Source: Peribacillus saganii
GTDB lineage: Bacteria; Bacillota; Bacilli; Bacillales; DSM-1321
NCBI RefSeq assembly: GCF_003429095.1
Contig: NZ_QVTE01000031.1
Coordinates: forward strand, 1 to 64,000
Length of the DNA: 64,000 nt
Direction of reading: 5' to 3'
How positions within the stretch are numbered: the stretch's first letter is position 1; the number at the start of each line of letters is the position of its first letter. Both the position numbers and the translations under genes were made by a program. The notes under the pieces were generated by a model, which saw only the letters and a list, made by a program, of their open reading frames with translations, ran no database searches and was not told the DNA's origin. Below, piece after piece: positions 36,783 to 46,405 of this stretch.

Positions 36783-36824
36783 AAAAGATAGCTATTGTGA
36801 AAATAAACAATAGCTGTCTTTTTT
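36783..36824 (+). terminator. amyX terminator
   Basis: AAAAGATAGCTATTGT paired with ACAATAGCTGTCTTTT, followed by T residues. The rest of the 362-base spacer to ytmP holds only a family 1 repeat fragment. Confidence 0.88.
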
Positions 36825-37044
36825 ATTGAAAAGATAGCAGAAATTTTTCAGCATAGATAATAGGCGCCAGCGCATCGCTGATAGTAAATCATGTGCATTT
36901 TTACATCATAGGAATGCTTATTTCTTCAGCACCCCGTTCCTTTTACGGAGTAACTATTTCATATATCCAGTGTTGCTTATTTTCAGTTAAACCTGAAGAT
37001 GTAGCTAAGTTACATCATGGATTTTGGCTTTAACCCGTTACCGT

Positions 37045-37080
37045 GATAAGGATAACAAGGCGCTTCCGCTTTTCTAATAA
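37045..37080 (-). repeat. Intergenic repeat family 1, end fragment
   Basis: AAGGCGCTTCCGCTTTTCT at about 37058-37076 is the left end in reverse orientation. Upstream (36865-36950) only traces remain, such as GGCGCCAGCGCATCG and CCTTTTACGGAGTAAC. It lies just before the ytmP start. Confidence 0.5.
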
Positions 37081-37099
37081 GAATCGAAGGTGAACCATT

Positions 37100-37876
37100 T
37101 TGGAACATTTATTAGGTCGTGAATGGGAAATTGTTCCTGCAGGAGGAGCTACAGGTGAAGCGTTCATCGCGTTGAACGACGAACAAAAGCTTTTTTTAAA
37201 ACGCAATTCTTCCCCTTTTTTGGCAGTTTTATCAGCAGAGGGTATCGTGCCAAAGCTTGTCTGGACCAAACGCATGGAAAATGGAGATGTGATCACGGCT
37301 CAGCATTGGCTGAACGGCAGAGAACTCTCGCAAAAGGAGATGAATGGTCCACATGTTGCTAAGCTGCTCCGAAAAATTCATCAGTCCAAACCGCTCCTAA
37401 ACATGCTCGAACGATTAGGAAAGTTCCCGTTAATGCCTGAAAATATCCTGGATCATATTGAGAATAATATTGATTCTGAGATCCGTAGCCTTTCAATTGT
37501 TCAGAAAGCTTTGGAATTTCTGCGTCACAATATTTCGGAAATTGATTGTGATGAAAAAGTAGTATGCCACTGTGATGTTAATCATAATAATTGGCTAATT
37601 TCGAATACAGATGAGTTGTATCTTATCGATTGGGACGGAGCAATGATTGCAGATCCTGCAATTGATCTAGGCATGCTTCTTTATTCATACGTCCCCAGGG
37701 AAAGTTGGAAGCATTGGTTAAAACGGTATGGCGTGAACCTCGATGACCACCTGGAACAGCGAATGAAATGGCATATGATTTCCCAAACGATTTTATCGAT
37801 ACAATGGCATAAAACAAAGAAGCGGATTGAAGAGATGAATGAATGGATACAGAATCTCGATTGCATTCTCGAATAA
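37100..37876 (+). CDS. ytmP: Aminoglycoside/choline kinase-type phosphotransferase YtmP
   Basis: A 258-residue member of the APH/choline kinase fold. The catalytic loop is VVCHCDVNHNNWL (Asp in HCD, near residue 159) and the metal Asp is in LIDWDGAM. The substrate is unknown; it is not expected to be an antibiotic kinase. TTG start after GAAGGTGAACCATT. Gene order ytmP-ytzH-trmB matches B. subtilis. Confidence 0.87.
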   Translation: MEHLLGREWEIVPAGGATGEAFIALNDEQKLFLKRNSSPFLAVLSAEGIVPKLVWTKRMENGDVITAQHWLNGRELSQKEMNGPHVAKLLRKIHQSKPLLNMLERLGKFPLMPENILDHIENNIDSEIRSLSIVQKALEFLRHNISEIDCDEKVVCHCDVNHNNWLISNTDELYLIDWDGAMIADPAIDLGMLLYSYVPRESWKHWLKRYGVNLDDHLEQRMKWHMISQTILSIQWHKTKKRIEEMNEWIQNLDCILE

Positions 37877-37879
37877 CCC

Positions 37880-38158
37880 TTACGAAAACTTATCTATTTC
37901 ATCAACCCACTGCGATAGCTGTCCCTGATGAGATGTTATATACTGATCGAGGTCTGATGAATTAATTCCATTTTGGCTATAGGAATAAATCTCCTGTAAC
38001 ACAGCTTTCACATTTTCTTTTACGCTGGAGTTTACCATGAGCGATTTTACAATTCGTTCCACTTGCTCACATTCAGCTACAGATCCGCAGCAATCGCTCT
38101 GGTGGTTGTTTAATATGTCCTTTAGCAATTCCGCTTGGTTTTTTTCCGAGAGAGGCAT
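37880..38158 (-). CDS. ytzH: YtzH-like protein
   Basis: 92 residues from ATG 38158 (MPLSEKNQAELLKDILNNHQ). The frame opens at 38170, but AAAGG then touches that ATG, while it stands ten bases from 38158; 92 residues also equals the B. subtilis length as I recall it. Cys-Cys in QSDCCGSVAECEQ stands out and may bind metal or form a disulfide. Function unknown. Convergent with ytmP, four bases apart. Confidence 0.82.
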   Translation of the reverse strand: MPLSEKNQAELLKDILNNHQSDCCGSVAECEQVERIVKSLMVNSSVKENVKAVLQEIYSYSQNGINSSDLDQYITSHQGQLSQWVDEIDKFS

Positions 38159-38301
38159 GTTTTTTAACATCCTTTCGTAATGGTTTCTAAGGCATTAATC
38201 GGCTACCTGTCATTACATAGGTTGTGAATTGTTGAATGGATTATACCGTGATTTTCTTAACATTTGTCTAAGTAAATGAATTCCATTTTTGAGGTATTAA
38301 G

Positions 38302-38329
38302 AGACTGCATATTTGCAGTCTGTTTTTAT
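38302..38329 (+). terminator. Terminator-like hairpin upstream of trmB
   Basis: AGACTGCA/TGCAGTCT, loop TATT, tail TGTTTTTATT. No plus-strand gene ends directly before it, so it may belong to a short leader transcript or be left from rearrangement. Confidence 0.55.
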
Positions 38330-38361
38330 TGGTTAAGGAAAAATAATCTTTGTTAGCAGGT

Positions 38362-38575
38362 ACAGATGTCTAACTCCATCGCGATAGGACGTGGTGATTT
38401 TAGTCGGCCTCGAGTGTTGTGACTAAGTGCCTTCAAAACCTTTTGTTGCGATCAAGGGTTATCGCAACAAAAGGTCATAGTCCCATCGCTTCGGAAGGCA
38501 AAAAGCGCCTTCTGTCAGCGATGGGCATTAGGCTTGTCAGGAGGCTTGCGTTTTCTTTTGATCTTACCTTGCATA
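38362..38575 (-). repeat. Intergenic repeat family 1, reverse-oriented copy
   Basis: It opens with ATGTCTAACTCCATCGCG (right end reversed) and closes near GGAGGCTTGCGTTTTCTTT. The centre contains a perfect 14-bp hairpin, CCTTTTGTTGCGAT with ATCGCAACAAAAGG (38439-38474), where other copies have GTTGTGAC/GTCACAAC, and the GAAGGC/GCCTTC hairpin. No gene in this 460-base spacer. Confidence 0.75.
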
Positions 38576-38630
38576 GACGGCGTACACATGATATTGTTTG
38601 AACGATAGAAAAATTTATAGGGGTGTCAGC

Positions 38631-39269
38631 ATGCGTTTAAGGAATAAGCCCTGGGCTGAAGAAAGATTGAATGAATTCCCTCAATACGTGATAAGGGAAC
38701 CGGAACAGCGAAAAGGCAAGTGGAATGAGGTATTTGGCAATAATAATCCATTATATATAGAGGTAGGAACAGGAAAAGGTCGTTTCATTACAGAAATGGC
38801 AAAAGCTCATCCTAATGTTAACTTTTTGGGAATAGAATTGCATAAAAGCGTTATTATTTCTGCGATGGATTTGTTAATAGAGGTAGACCTGCCGAATGTA
38901 AAGTTATTAAATGTAAATGCAAATGATTTGCGTAACTTTTTTAATAAAGGTGAGGTTAGCCGGGTTTATCTGAACTTTTCTGACCCATGGCCGAAAACGC
39001 GGCATGAGAAAAGGCGTTTAACATATAAAACCTTTTTAAGCACTTATGAGGATATTCTACCGGATAAAGGTGAAATCCACTTTAAGACAGATAACCAGGG
39101 GTTATTCGAATACTCCTTGATAAGTATGTCGCAATATGGTATGCAGTTCAAGTTTATAAGTCTTGATCTTCATAACAGTGAATATGAAGGAAATATCATG
39201 ACCGAGTATGAGGAAAAATTCTCTCAAAAAGGGAATAGAATTTACAGGATGGAAGCAAGCTTTACCTGA
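38631..39269 (+). CDS. trmB: tRNA (guanine-N7-)-methyltransferase TrmB
   Basis: 212 residues from ATG 38631, after AGGGGTGTCAGC. It adds the N7 methyl to G46 of tRNAs, using S-adenosylmethionine. [14 protein letters not shown] is motif I, and [16 protein letters not shown] is the TrmB hallmark with the catalytic Asp. The longer frame from 38598 runs into the repeat-derived spacer. In B. subtilis it is called ytmQ. Confidence 0.94.
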   Translation: MRLRNKPWAEERLNEFPQYVIREPEQRKGKWNEVFGNNNPLYIEVGTGKGRFITEMAKAHPNVNFLGIELHKSVIISAMDLLIEVDLPNVKLLNVNANDLRNFFNKGEVSRVYLNFSDPWPKTRHEKRRLTYKTFLSTYEDILPDKGEIHFKTDNQGLFEYSLISMSQYGMQFKFISLDLHNSEYEGNIMTEYEEKFSQKGNRIYRMEASFT

Positions 39270-39270
39270 G

Positions 39271-39323
39271 AAAAAGGGTTCTTCCCAAAGTCAGTTACAT
39301 TGGCTTTAGGAGAGCCCTTTTTT
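39271..39323 (+). terminator. trmB terminator
   Basis: A long imperfect stem from AAAAAGGGTTCTTCCCAAAG to CTTTAGGAGAGCCCTTTTTT. Confidence 0.75.
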
Positions 39324-39415
39324 AGGTGGCAAACTAAACCTTTTAGTATTTTAAATTAGCTCCTATAACCAAAAATCCCTGTGGATGCTAGAATAGAGAA
39401 AAAGGAGGAGAATGT

Positions 39416-40264
39416 ATGGAGAAATTAAGGATCGGAAGAATAAATATTACCTGGCTGAACGGAGGGGTAACCCATCTTGACGGGGGTGCAATGTTCGGTG
39501 TTGTACCAAAAGCACTTTGGTCAAAGAAATACCCTCATAATGATAATAACCAGATAGAATTGCGGACAGACCCAATATTAATTGAGGCAAACGGATTACA
39601 TATTTTGGTTGAAACAGGGATTGGGAAAGGGAAAATGAATGATAAGCAAAAGAGGAACTTTGGTGTTACTGAGGAATCGCAATTGATTGAGGACTTAGGC
39701 TCTCTTGGGCTGAGGCCGGAGGATATTGACTATGTTCTTATGACACATCTGCATTTTGATCATGCCTGTGGCCTTACATATCAAGAAGCCGGGGAATGGA
39801 AATCGACCTTTGTAAATGCGAGGATTATTGTATCTCAGGTGGAGTGGGATGAAATGCGGCAGCCAAATATTCGGTCCAAAAATACATATTGGAAAGAAAA
39901 CTGGGAGGCTGTCCAAGGACAGGTAGATCCATTCAGCGGTGAAACAGAAATTACTGAAGGAGTAAAAATGGTCCATACCGGGGGGCATAGTGACGGGCAT
40001 TGTATCATTATCATCGAGCAGGAGGATGAAACGTTAATCCATATGGCGGATTTGATGCCGACACATGCCCACGCAAATGTACTTTGGGTCATGGCGTATG
40101 ATGATTACCCGATGGCATCCATTTTTGCCAAAGAAAAATGGATGGAATATGGATTAAGCCGGAACGCTTGGTACAGCTTTTATCATGATGCCTATTACCG
40201 CGCCATCAAGTGGGATGCTTCAGGAAAAGAAATGACCGCCGAAATCAAACGAAGTAGGATTTAA
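39416..40264 (+). CDS. ytnP: Metallo-beta-lactamase-fold lactonase YtnP
   Basis: A 282-residue MBL-fold hydrolase. The dinuclear metal motif HxHxDH is in [11 protein letters not shown] (about residue 106), with further ligands His in HTGGHSDGH and Asp in MADLMPTH. B. subtilis YtnP is reported as a quorum-quenching lactonase acting on signals of other bacteria. No signal peptide. Start after AAAGGAGGAGAATGT. Located between trmB and ytoP as in B. subtilis. Confidence 0.88.
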   Translation: MEKLRIGRINITWLNGGVTHLDGGAMFGVVPKALWSKKYPHNDNNQIELRTDPILIEANGLHILVETGIGKGKMNDKQKRNFGVTEESQLIEDLGSLGLRPEDIDYVLMTHLHFDHACGLTYQEAGEWKSTFVNARIIVSQVEWDEMRQPNIRSKNTYWKENWEAVQGQVDPFSGETEITEGVKMVHTGGHSDGHCIIIIEQEDETLIHMADLMPTHAHANVLWVMAYDDYPMASIFAKEKWMEYGLSRNAWYSFYHDAYYRAIKWDASGKEMTAEIKRSRI

Positions 40265-40267
40265 TAT

Positions 40268-40306
40268 AAAAACCTTGTCACCGAAGAATGCGTTGACAAG
40301 GTTTTA
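40268..40306. terminator. Terminator between ytnP and ytzB
   Basis: AAAACCTTGTCA paired with TTGACAAGGTTTT; T- or A-rich flanks serve both strands. Confidence 0.85.
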
Positions 40307-40333
40307 TGGAATCAAACTGCCTGTAAATAAAAG

Positions 40334-40651
40334 TTAGTTACTTACTACATTCAAATCCAGCAGCGTCCCTGTTGTGGCATCCGCAACAAATTCATACTGC
40401 TCCGGGTTCCCATTGATAATCCGAGTGATTCCGCCTTTGTACACGTTATAGTCCAGATTGAATTTTTGATATGGCTCCGGCTTCATAATAATCCATGAAC
40501 CATTGATTTTTCCATCTTTCCTAAGTGAGTTTTTTACATTTGAAAGGATGCTTTCAGGTGTAATGTTCACGGTTTGATCCATTACCTGCTTTGCCACGTA
40601 GCCTGCTGCAATCCCAGCAGTCGCTCCTGCTAAAAATGTTTTCCAGTTCAT
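40334..40651 (-). CDS. ytzB: PepSY-domain small protein YtzB
   Basis: 105 residues. A hydrophobic N-terminus with glycine-rich segment (FLAGATAGIAAGYVAKQV) looks like a membrane anchor, and the rest resembles a PepSY/YpmB domain (FVADATTGTLLDLNV). Similar to YtzB of B. subtilis in size and position. PepSY domains inhibit or bind peptidases; no partner is known. ATG after GGAGGGGAATAAAG. Confidence 0.8.
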   Translation of the reverse strand: MNWKTFLAGATAGIAAGYVAKQVMDQTVNITPESILSNVKNSLRKDGKINGSWIIMKPEPYQKFNLDYNVYKGGITRIINGNPEQYEFVADATTGTLLDLNVVSN

Positions 40652-40885
40652 CTTTATTCCCCTCCAACATTCAAGGCTGTTTAAATATGTTCAACAACCA
40701 AATAGCCGTATACCTTATAGTATATAAAAAAAGCCGGTGAAAGGCGAGTTTAGAAAGGTTGGCTGGAGCACCACGGCATTTTCATTTAAATGAAAGCTCT
40801 CCATTGCTCCTGCTGCTGGCAAGTAATTTCATGTTTCTGTAAAATAAGGATGTACATAATCCAAACTTAATTAAGGAGCAAAGAG

Positions 40886-41959
40886 ATGAACGAGGAAACT
40901 TTATCATTGTTTAAAACATTAACCGAGCTTCCAGGAGTTCCTGGGAATGAACATAGCGTACGTAAATTTATGAAACAAGAGCTTGAGAAATACTCTGAAG
41001 AAATCGTTCAGGATGGATTGGGTAGTATTTTTGGAGTCAAAAAGGGCAATGAAGCAGGACCAAGAGTAATGGTTGCGGGCCATATGGATGAGGTTGGTTT
41101 TATGGTAACCTCCATAACTGACAATGGCATGATTCGCTTTCAGACGCTCGGCGGATGGTGGAGCCAGGTGCTCCTTGCCCAGCGTGTAGAAGTTATTACA
41201 GATAATGGGCCGGTCATTGGTGTAATCGGCTCAATCCCGCCGCATTTGCTGGATGAAGCCCTTCGCAGCAAGCCAATGGATATTAAAAATATGCTGATCG
41301 ATGTGGGTGCAGATGATAAAGAAGATGTAAAGCGGATGGGCATTAGGCCCGGACAGGCAATTGTTCCAATTTGCCCGTTCACTCCGATGGCAAATGAGAA
41401 AAAAATACTTGCGAAATCCTGGGATAATCGCTATGGCTGCGGTCTCTCTATTGAGCTTTTGAAGGACTTGAAGGATGTCAAACTTCAAAATGTGTTGTTC
41501 TCGGGAGCTACTGTACAGGAAGAAGTTGGTTTAAGAGGAGCCCAAACGGCAGCAAACCTAATTAAACCGGATATTTTCTTTGCATTGGATGCAAGCCCGG
41601 CTAATGATATGTCTGGTAAAAAGAGTGAGTTTGGCCAGCTTGGTAAAGGCGCACTGCTTCGGATTCTCGACAGATCTATGGTGACTCATAGAGGAATGAG
41701 GGAGTTTATCCTGGATACTGCAGAAACTCATAATATCCCGTATCAATATTATGTATCACAGGGAGGTACCGATGCTGGAAGGGTGCATACTTCTAATGAA
41801 GGAATTCCAAGTTCAGTCATTGGCATATGTTCCCGTTACATTCATACTCATGCTTCGATTGTCCATGTTGATGACTATGCAGCAGCAAGGGAATTGATTG
41901 GAAAGCTTGTGAGAGCATGTGATAAAACAACAGTGGAGTCAATCCGGCAAAATGGGTAA
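40886..41959 (+). CDS. ytoP: M42 family glutamyl aminopeptidase YtoP
   Basis: A 357-residue cocatalytic metallopeptidase. Metal ligands and catalytic acids appear in [31 protein letters not shown] and [10 protein letters not shown]. The family forms dodecameric tetrahedral shells that trim peptides in the cytosol. ATG after TAAGGAGCAAAGAG. It overlaps the following DUF84 gene by eight bases. In B. subtilis ytoP is followed by ytpP; here about 8.7 kb separate them. Confidence 0.92.
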   Translation: MNEETLSLFKTLTELPGVPGNEHSVRKFMKQELEKYSEEIVQDGLGSIFGVKKGNEAGPRVMVAGHMDEVGFMVTSITDNGMIRFQTLGGWWSQVLLAQRVEVITDNGPVIGVIGSIPPHLLDEALRSKPMDIKNMLIDVGADDKEDVKRMGIRPGQAIVPICPFTPMANEKKILAKSWDNRYGCGLSIELLKDLKDVKLQNVLFSGATVQEEVGLRGAQTAANLIKPDIFFALDASPANDMSGKKSEFGQLGKGALLRILDRSMVTHRGMREFILDTAETHNIPYQYYVSQGGTDAGRVHTSNEGIPSSVIGICSRYIHTHASIVHVDDYAAARELIGKLVRACDKTTVESIRQNG

Positions 41960-42485
41960 TGTGAAAATTGCGATCGGCAGCAAAAACCCGGCAAAGGTCA
42001 ATGCTGTAAAAGCTGCCTTCGGGCAAGTCAGCGGAATTTTCCTTGAAGTTGATGCAGAATCAGGTGTGTCCAATCAGCCATTTTCTGATGAAGAAACAAT
42101 AAAGGGTGCTATTAACAGGGCAAGAAACAGTCAGGTCTCTGCTTTTGCAGATATCGGTATTGGTCTGGAAGGAGGAGTCGTTGAAACAGCATTTGGACTG
42201 TTTTTATGCAACTGGGGTGCTTTGGTAACGCAGAGTGGCAAAACGTTTGTGTCTGGCGGAGCTCGAATTCCCCTTCCCCCCGAAGTGGCGGAAATGCTGC
42301 GCGCAGGGAGGGAACTCGGTCCAGTCATGTCAGAGTACACGCAGAAAAACGATGTTCCAAAAAGGGAAGGGGCCATCGGCGTTTTTACCAACGAGCGGAT
42401 TACCCGTTCCGAAATGTTCCGTCATATTGTGCAAATGCTGATCGGGCAATGCGAATATCATAAAAGGTTCCTGAACGGGGACTAA
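41952..42485 (+). CDS. DUF84 family NTPase (YjjX-like inosine/xanthosine triphosphatase)
   Basis: 177 residues from ATG 41952, overlapping the ytoP stop; GTG 41961 is a possible alternative. The N-terminus [20 protein letters not shown] and [20 protein letters not shown] are characteristic of the DUF84/YjjX family, which hydrolyses damaged purine nucleotides (ITP, XTP) in enterobacteria. [19 protein letters not shown] is the central block. Translationally coupled to ytoP. Function inferred from family. Confidence 0.83.
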   Translation: MGNVKIAIGSKNPAKVNAVKAAFGQVSGIFLEVDAESGVSNQPFSDEETIKGAINRARNSQVSAFADIGIGLEGGVVETAFGLFLCNWGALVTQSGKTFVSGGARIPLPPEVAEMLRAGRELGPVMSEYTQKNDVPKREGAIGVFTNERITRSEMFRHIVQMLIGQCEYHKRFLNGD

Positions 42486-42490
42486 AGTGG

Positions 42491-42527
42491 ACCCTATCCT
42501 CCGTATTGAGAAGGATAGGGTTATTTT
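42491..42527 (+). terminator. Terminator of ytoP-DUF84
   Basis: ACCCTATCCT paired with AGGATAGGGT around a 12-base loop, then TATTTTT. Confidence 0.88.
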
Positions 42528-42559
42528 TACTGGATAAGAAAGTATAGTTTTTTCCACGA

Positions 42560-42740
42560 GTACAGATGTCTAGCTCCAGCCAGCCCTCACGCTCTGGATG
42601 TGCTAGTGCCGACGTTGCCACAGGACTTGGCGATGTCAGGCCGTTCTTCCTCTGCTAGGATGTGCTGATGTTGACGTTTGGTACAGGAAATGCCAGAAGT
42701 TAGTCGACTTTCCACTGTCGGGCGCTTTCGCTTTTCTATA
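42560..42740 (-). repeat. Intergenic repeat family 1, reverse-oriented copy
   Basis: Begins ATGTCTAGCTCCAGCCAG (right end) and ends GGGCGCTTTCGCTTTTCT (left end). Inside is GCCACAGGACTTGGC, the reverse of the GTCCT-loop hairpin, plus a GTGCTAGTGCCGACGTTG segment shared with other copies. Together with the next two repeats it forms the left border of the accessory block. Confidence 0.75.
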
Positions 42741-42776
42741 TTGGAGTAGAAGGTGCGAGACTCCTCGAAAATGCAT

Positions 42777-43018
42777 TATGTCTAGCTGCAGCGCCCAGCA
42801 ACTTTTTTTCCGTAGGAAAATAAAGCCCTTCGAATGTTGTGACCAAAGGCCGTCACAACCCTGTGTTGCGATCAAGTGCCATCGTAACCTTGGTCATAAG
42901 CCAATCACTTCGGAAGGCAAAAAGCGCCTTCTGTCAGCGCTTGTCTTATGCTGTATTGTGACCAATAGCCGTCACAACTCTGTCAGGGCTGATCAGAGCG
43001 CTTCAGCTTTTCCATTTT
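42777..43018 (-). repeat. Intergenic repeat family 1, reverse-oriented copy
   Basis: Starts TATGTCTAGCTGCAGCGCCC and ends GAGCGCTTCAGCTTTTCC. It carries three related hairpins: TGTTGTGAC/GTCACAAC, TGTTGCGAT/ATCGTAAC and ATTGTGAC/GTCACAAC, and the CATAAG ... CTTATG hairpin. Short open frames over it are incidental. Confidence 0.8.
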
Positions 43019-43022
43019 GATC

Positions 43023-43134
43023 GGGGAACCAATTCAACGTCCTGCGGGAAGTGAGTCAAGGGAGACCTCGCAGGCGCAAGCGCCGAGGAGGCTTCCGAAC
43101 CGCCACTAGAGCGGAAATCAACAGGCAGGTTTTA
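43023..43134 (+). repeat. Intergenic repeat family 2, copy 2
   Basis: Nearly collinear with 15661-15780 apart from small gaps. It directly adjoins the family 1 copy ending at 43018, so a composite repeat boundary lies just downstream of the nucleotidase gene. Confidence 0.8.
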
Positions 43135-43181
43135 CAGAGTCAAGTTTTAAAAATTAGAAAACAGTCTGATATTAATGGCTA

Positions 43182-44795
43182 TTATTGAACTTTTATTCTA
43201 TCAAGGGCCGGTGCTATGATTGGTTCGCTTTGTTTTTGAATGTAATCTGCAATTGCTTCTATATCCGGAGGCCCTGTAACCTGATCCGTCCCTTCGGTTA
43301 ATACAGTAAATCCATCTCCACCAAATGCAAGGAAGCTCGTTACAGTTACCGTATATTCTTTATCGGCTACAAGCTCTCGACCCCTTGAATCTGTTAAGTT
43401 TACAATCTTGTTTCCGGCAGGTGCATGTCGATTAAAACTATACGTTAACCCGGATACGTGCAATACCTTTTGGTCAGTAAAAGAAAATTGCTGTTCCAGC
43501 ACCTCTTTCATTTGACCGCCGGTTAAAGTCATTTTCACTAATCTATTCCCAAACGGCTGCATCGTATGTAACTCGCCCCAATTAATAATTCCTGCGTCTA
43601 AATCAGCCCGGATTCCGCCAGGATTCATTAGAGCAAAGTTAGATGCCATTGTTTCCCGATTTACATCTGCAATGAAATTACCTAATGCAGATTCACCACT
43701 TGCATCTTTTTTGACGGTAAAGGGCGTTGCTGATGTGCCTATGTTCCGATTTACTAACGGTGCAATTTCGGCTTTATATATATCTACCATATTCTTTACC
43801 TCTTGATCCGCATTGATACCCTCATGGAAGGTTCTTATTACTCTGGCCGATTTTTTTACAATATCCTTTGTGTTTGGATCAATGACAATGTCGATATCGG
43901 AGAAGGCAGTTCCATATGCATAGGCTTGCACTACCAATTTACCATCAACCAAAGTGTTCGCATAAGTGTGATTGTGGCCGCCTAAAATAATATCCACTTC
44001 ATCATTCACGGTCTTGGCAAGCTCAACTGCTTCACCTTTCGGACTTGTTCCATCCAAATGGGAAGCAGCCCGATTATGAGCTAAAACAATGATAGATCTC
44101 ACGCCTCGATTTTTCAAATCAGTTACGGCCTCATCAATCGCCTCTTTTTCATTCATAAATTCTACCTCTTCAACAGCACTTGGATGCACAATGCTCTTCG
44201 TTTCCTGAGTAACAACACCAATAAACCCTATGGGTATACCATTTGCTTTCTTGATCACATATCGAGGCAGTATAGGCTTTCCAGTAGCCTTATCTATTAC
44301 ATTAGCAGCAACATAAGGGAAATCAGCCCCTTCGAATTCGCCGGTCAAGTGATGGTGGCCACCATCAATGAGGCGCTTTAACTCACTTATCCCTTCATCA
44401 AATTCATGGTTCCCAAGTGTGCCGATATCAAAGCCAATCTTATTTAAAACTTGTATTGTAGGCTCATCCTTAAGCAGAGCTGATGCCGGAGAACTCCCGC
44501 CCACAATATCCCCTGCATGGACAAGGAATGTATTTTTATTTTGCTTTTCGTGTTTCTTTAGATAGGCAGCTAAATATTCCGCGCCGCCTGTTTGCTTGCC
44601 ATTTACTTTCCGATACGTTTCGATTTGCCCATGGAAATCATTTATTCCTAACAATTGAACTGGAATGCCTTGGTTAAAACGGTCTAGTTCTTTATTTTTT
44701 TGGGCCTCCGCAGCATCTGAGACAACCTGAGGGGCTATAATTCCAACAGCTAGTAATGCACCAATGATGATGTTACGTTTACTTATGTTGTTCAA
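43182..44795 (-). CDS. Secreted 5'-nucleotidase / UshA-type metallophosphatase
   Basis: A 537-residue protein with a signal peptide (basic start, hydrophobic IIIGALLAVGIIAPQVV, Ala-rich cleavage region). The calcineurin-like metal sites are LGINDFHGQIE, GDIVGGS, GTLGNHEFDEG and GGHNHTY; the C-terminal 5_nucleotid_C domain includes NPGGIRADLDAG and FGGDGFTVL for nucleotide binding. It would release phosphate from extracellular nucleotides. No LPXTG or S-layer anchor is seen, so it is probably free or loosely bound. ATG after GAAGGGTGAACCAAATT. Confidence 0.9.
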   Translation of the reverse strand: MNNISKRNIIIGALLAVGIIAPQVVSDAAEAQKNKELDRFNQGIPVQLLGINDFHGQIETYRKVNGKQTGGAEYLAAYLKKHEKQNKNTFLVHAGDIVGGSSPASALLKDEPTIQVLNKIGFDIGTLGNHEFDEGISELKRLIDGGHHHLTGEFEGADFPYVAANVIDKATGKPILPRYVIKKANGIPIGFIGVVTQETKSIVHPSAVEEVEFMNEKEAIDEAVTDLKNRGVRSIIVLAHNRAASHLDGTSPKGEAVELAKTVNDEVDIILGGHNHTYANTLVDGKLVVQAYAYGTAFSDIDIVIDPNTKDIVKKSARVIRTFHEGINADQEVKNMVDIYKAEIAPLVNRNIGTSATPFTVKKDASGESALGNFIADVNRETMASNFALMNPGGIRADLDAGIINWGELHTMQPFGNRLVKMTLTGGQMKEVLEQQFSFTDQKVLHVSGLTYSFNRHAPAGNKIVNLTDSRGRELVADKEYTVTVTSFLAFGGDGFTVLTEGTDQVTGPPDIEAIADYIQKQSEPIIAPALDRIKVQ

Positions 44796-45107
44796 TTTGG
44801 TTCACCCTTCCCATCCTCGTATGATACGAACACACTCTGAAAAGTCCCGATTGCAAGGGTTATCTATTACAACATTCAGTTTTCTAATTACACCTAGATG
44901 GTAGCAGGTGTTCTTTAATGTATTGATTTATTTTTGTAAAGAGATTGTATTTTTGTGGAGGAAAATGCTGGAGATATTCTAAGTTTTTGTAATTAATTTT
45001 CCTTTTACACTCTATAGCTATTAATTACATAAAATTGGATTCCCATCCTATCGCTTTTTTATTGGATAATAGCTTAGGGACAAAAATTATATCAGAGGAG
45101 ACATTAC

Positions 45108-45722
45108 ATGAAGAAAATCATACTATCATTTGCTTTATCTCTTGCCCTGCTTTTTCCGACGGTTGCTTTGGGAGCTGGGACATATAAAGTTGTAAGCGGG
45201 GATACTTTTGTGAAGATTGCCGCAAAGAACCAGGTATCGATTACAGAATTGATCAAAGCTAATCCGCAAATTAAAAATCCCAGCCTAATCAAGCCGGGAC
45301 AAACTATCTACATACCGGCTAAAGCTTCTGAAACACCGGCAGGAGTTGACGCTCAAGTTGTTAAACTGGTTAATCAGGAACGGGCAAAATATAAACTGCC
45401 AGCTTTAAAATCAGACTCTGCCCTTGCCAGAGTATCCCGATTTAAGTCTGAAGATATGAGAAATAAAAATTATTTCAGCCACACCAGCCCTACTTATGGT
45501 TCCCCATTTCAAATGATGAAGTCATTTGGCATTTCATATCGTTATGCAGGTGAAAATATCGCTGTAGGCCAAACTTCGGCTCAGGCAGTTATGGCTGCTT
45601 GGATGAAAAGTCCAGGCCATAAAGCAAATATCCTTAGCAAGAATTTCACTTATATCGGAGTAGGTTATGCCAAGGGCGGCTCTTACGGCCACTATTGGAC
45701 ACAGCAGTTCATCAGCAAGTAA
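45108..45722 (+). CDS. LysM- and CAP-domain secreted protein (YkwD/SafA-like)
   Basis: 204 residues. Signal peptide (KKIILSFALSLALLFPTVALG), one LysM domain (TYKVVSGDTFVKIAAKNQVS to GQTIYIPA) that binds peptidoglycan, then a CAP/SCP domain (VVKLVNQERAKYKLPALK, HTSPTYGSPFQMM, YAGENIA, SPGHKANIL). The architecture is common in Bacillus cell-envelope and spore proteins. The CAP function is unknown. ATG after AGAGGAGACATTAC. The 312-base spacer upstream holds only divergent promoters I could not define. Confidence 0.9.
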   Translation: MKKIILSFALSLALLFPTVALGAGTYKVVSGDTFVKIAAKNQVSITELIKANPQIKNPSLIKPGQTIYIPAKASETPAGVDAQVVKLVNQERAKYKLPALKSDSALARVSRFKSEDMRNKNYFSHTSPTYGSPFQMMKSFGISYRYAGENIAVGQTSAQAVMAAWMKSPGHKANILSKNFTYIGVGYAKGGSYGHYWTQQFISK

Positions 45723-45758
45723 TCTTTGAATTGTCGTGGTACTCACATATCAGTGTAA

Positions 45759-45798
45759 ATAAGGCAGCCGAAACAGCTGCCTTATTTCCATTTTTTTA
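45759..45798. terminator. Terminator after the LysM-CAP gene
   Basis: ATAAGGCAGC paired with GCTGCCTTAT around CGAAACA, then TTTTTTT. It also faces the convergent remnant at 45801. Confidence 0.85.
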
Positions 45799-45800
45799 TA

Positions 45801-45961
45801 TTACCCCACTAGCCATTTCTCGAAAAACTCCCCGTTTTCCTTGCCTGTGTCAGAAAAATCTTGATAAAATCTCTCCTTGAAGCGTTTTTGTTCTGATATT
45901 CATTCTGATATGCCTTGAGGGCTTCCGGTATTTTTTGTTCATAACCCGGAATAATGGACAT
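45801..45961 (-). pseudogene. Small frameshifted gene remnant, unidentified
   Basis: On the minus strand, ATG 45961 opens MSIIPGYEQKIPEALKAYQN in one frame, which terminates early at TAG; after about 85 bases, coding-like sequence continues in the next frame as RFKERFYQDFSDTGKENGEF to a TAA at 45801. The helical, charged pattern runs smoothly from one frame to the other, so a one- or two-base indel near the AACAAAAACGC run (about 45880) is likely. Family not recognised. Sequencing error cannot be excluded. Confidence 0.55.
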
Positions 45962-46053
45962 ACCTGAATAACTGATAATTCCTAACTAAAGTTTAGAAGC
46001 TTACATAAGAGGAAATAGTCATAATGTTAAACTTCAAATGGGAGGAATGTAAA

Positions 46054-46251
46054 ATGCCGTACGAATCTTTAAACGAACTTCCTGATGCTGTAAAGGATAA
46101 TCTGCCTCACCATGCTCAAGAAATTTTTAAAGAGGCTTTTAATTCGGCAAGTGAAGAATATAAAGAAGAAGAAACAGCCTTTAAAGTGGCATGGAGCGCC
46201 GTGAAAAAGAAATACAAGAAGGATACGAATGATAAATGGGTAGAAAAATAA
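46054..46251 (+). CDS. ChaB family protein
   Basis: 65 residues from ATG 46054, after GGGAGGAATGTAAA; MPYESLNELPDAVKDNLPHH and EYKEEETAFKVAWSAVKKKY match the ChaB domain closely. ChaB was first seen next to the ChaA cation antiporter and is a small DNA- or regulator-like fold, but its job is unclear. Monocistronic, with its own terminator. Part of the accessory block. Confidence 0.88.
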   Translation: MPYESLNELPDAVKDNLPHHAQEIFKEAFNSASEEYKEEETAFKVAWSAVKKKYKKDTNDKWVEK

Positions 46252-46277
46252 GGCGGTAAAGTATACCGCCTTAATAT
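46247..46277 (+). terminator. chaB terminator
   Basis: AATAAGGCGGT paired with ACCGCCTTAAT around AAAGTAT. Confidence 0.75.
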
Positions 46278-46405
46278 ATATTGGGTGTTGCATTTATTTA
46301 ATTACAAATTGCAAATAATCTAGTAATCTATTTAGGGCTTGTCTGGCGGGGAAAAGACGGAGTAAAAGGACGGGGATGGATGCGGCATTTTTTTGTTATG
46401 GTTAA

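Noticed and set aside
42636-43020. Open frames of about 80 codons on both strands
   Set aside because: They lie wholly in repeat copies; the same happens at 58583-58963 and 15650-15838.
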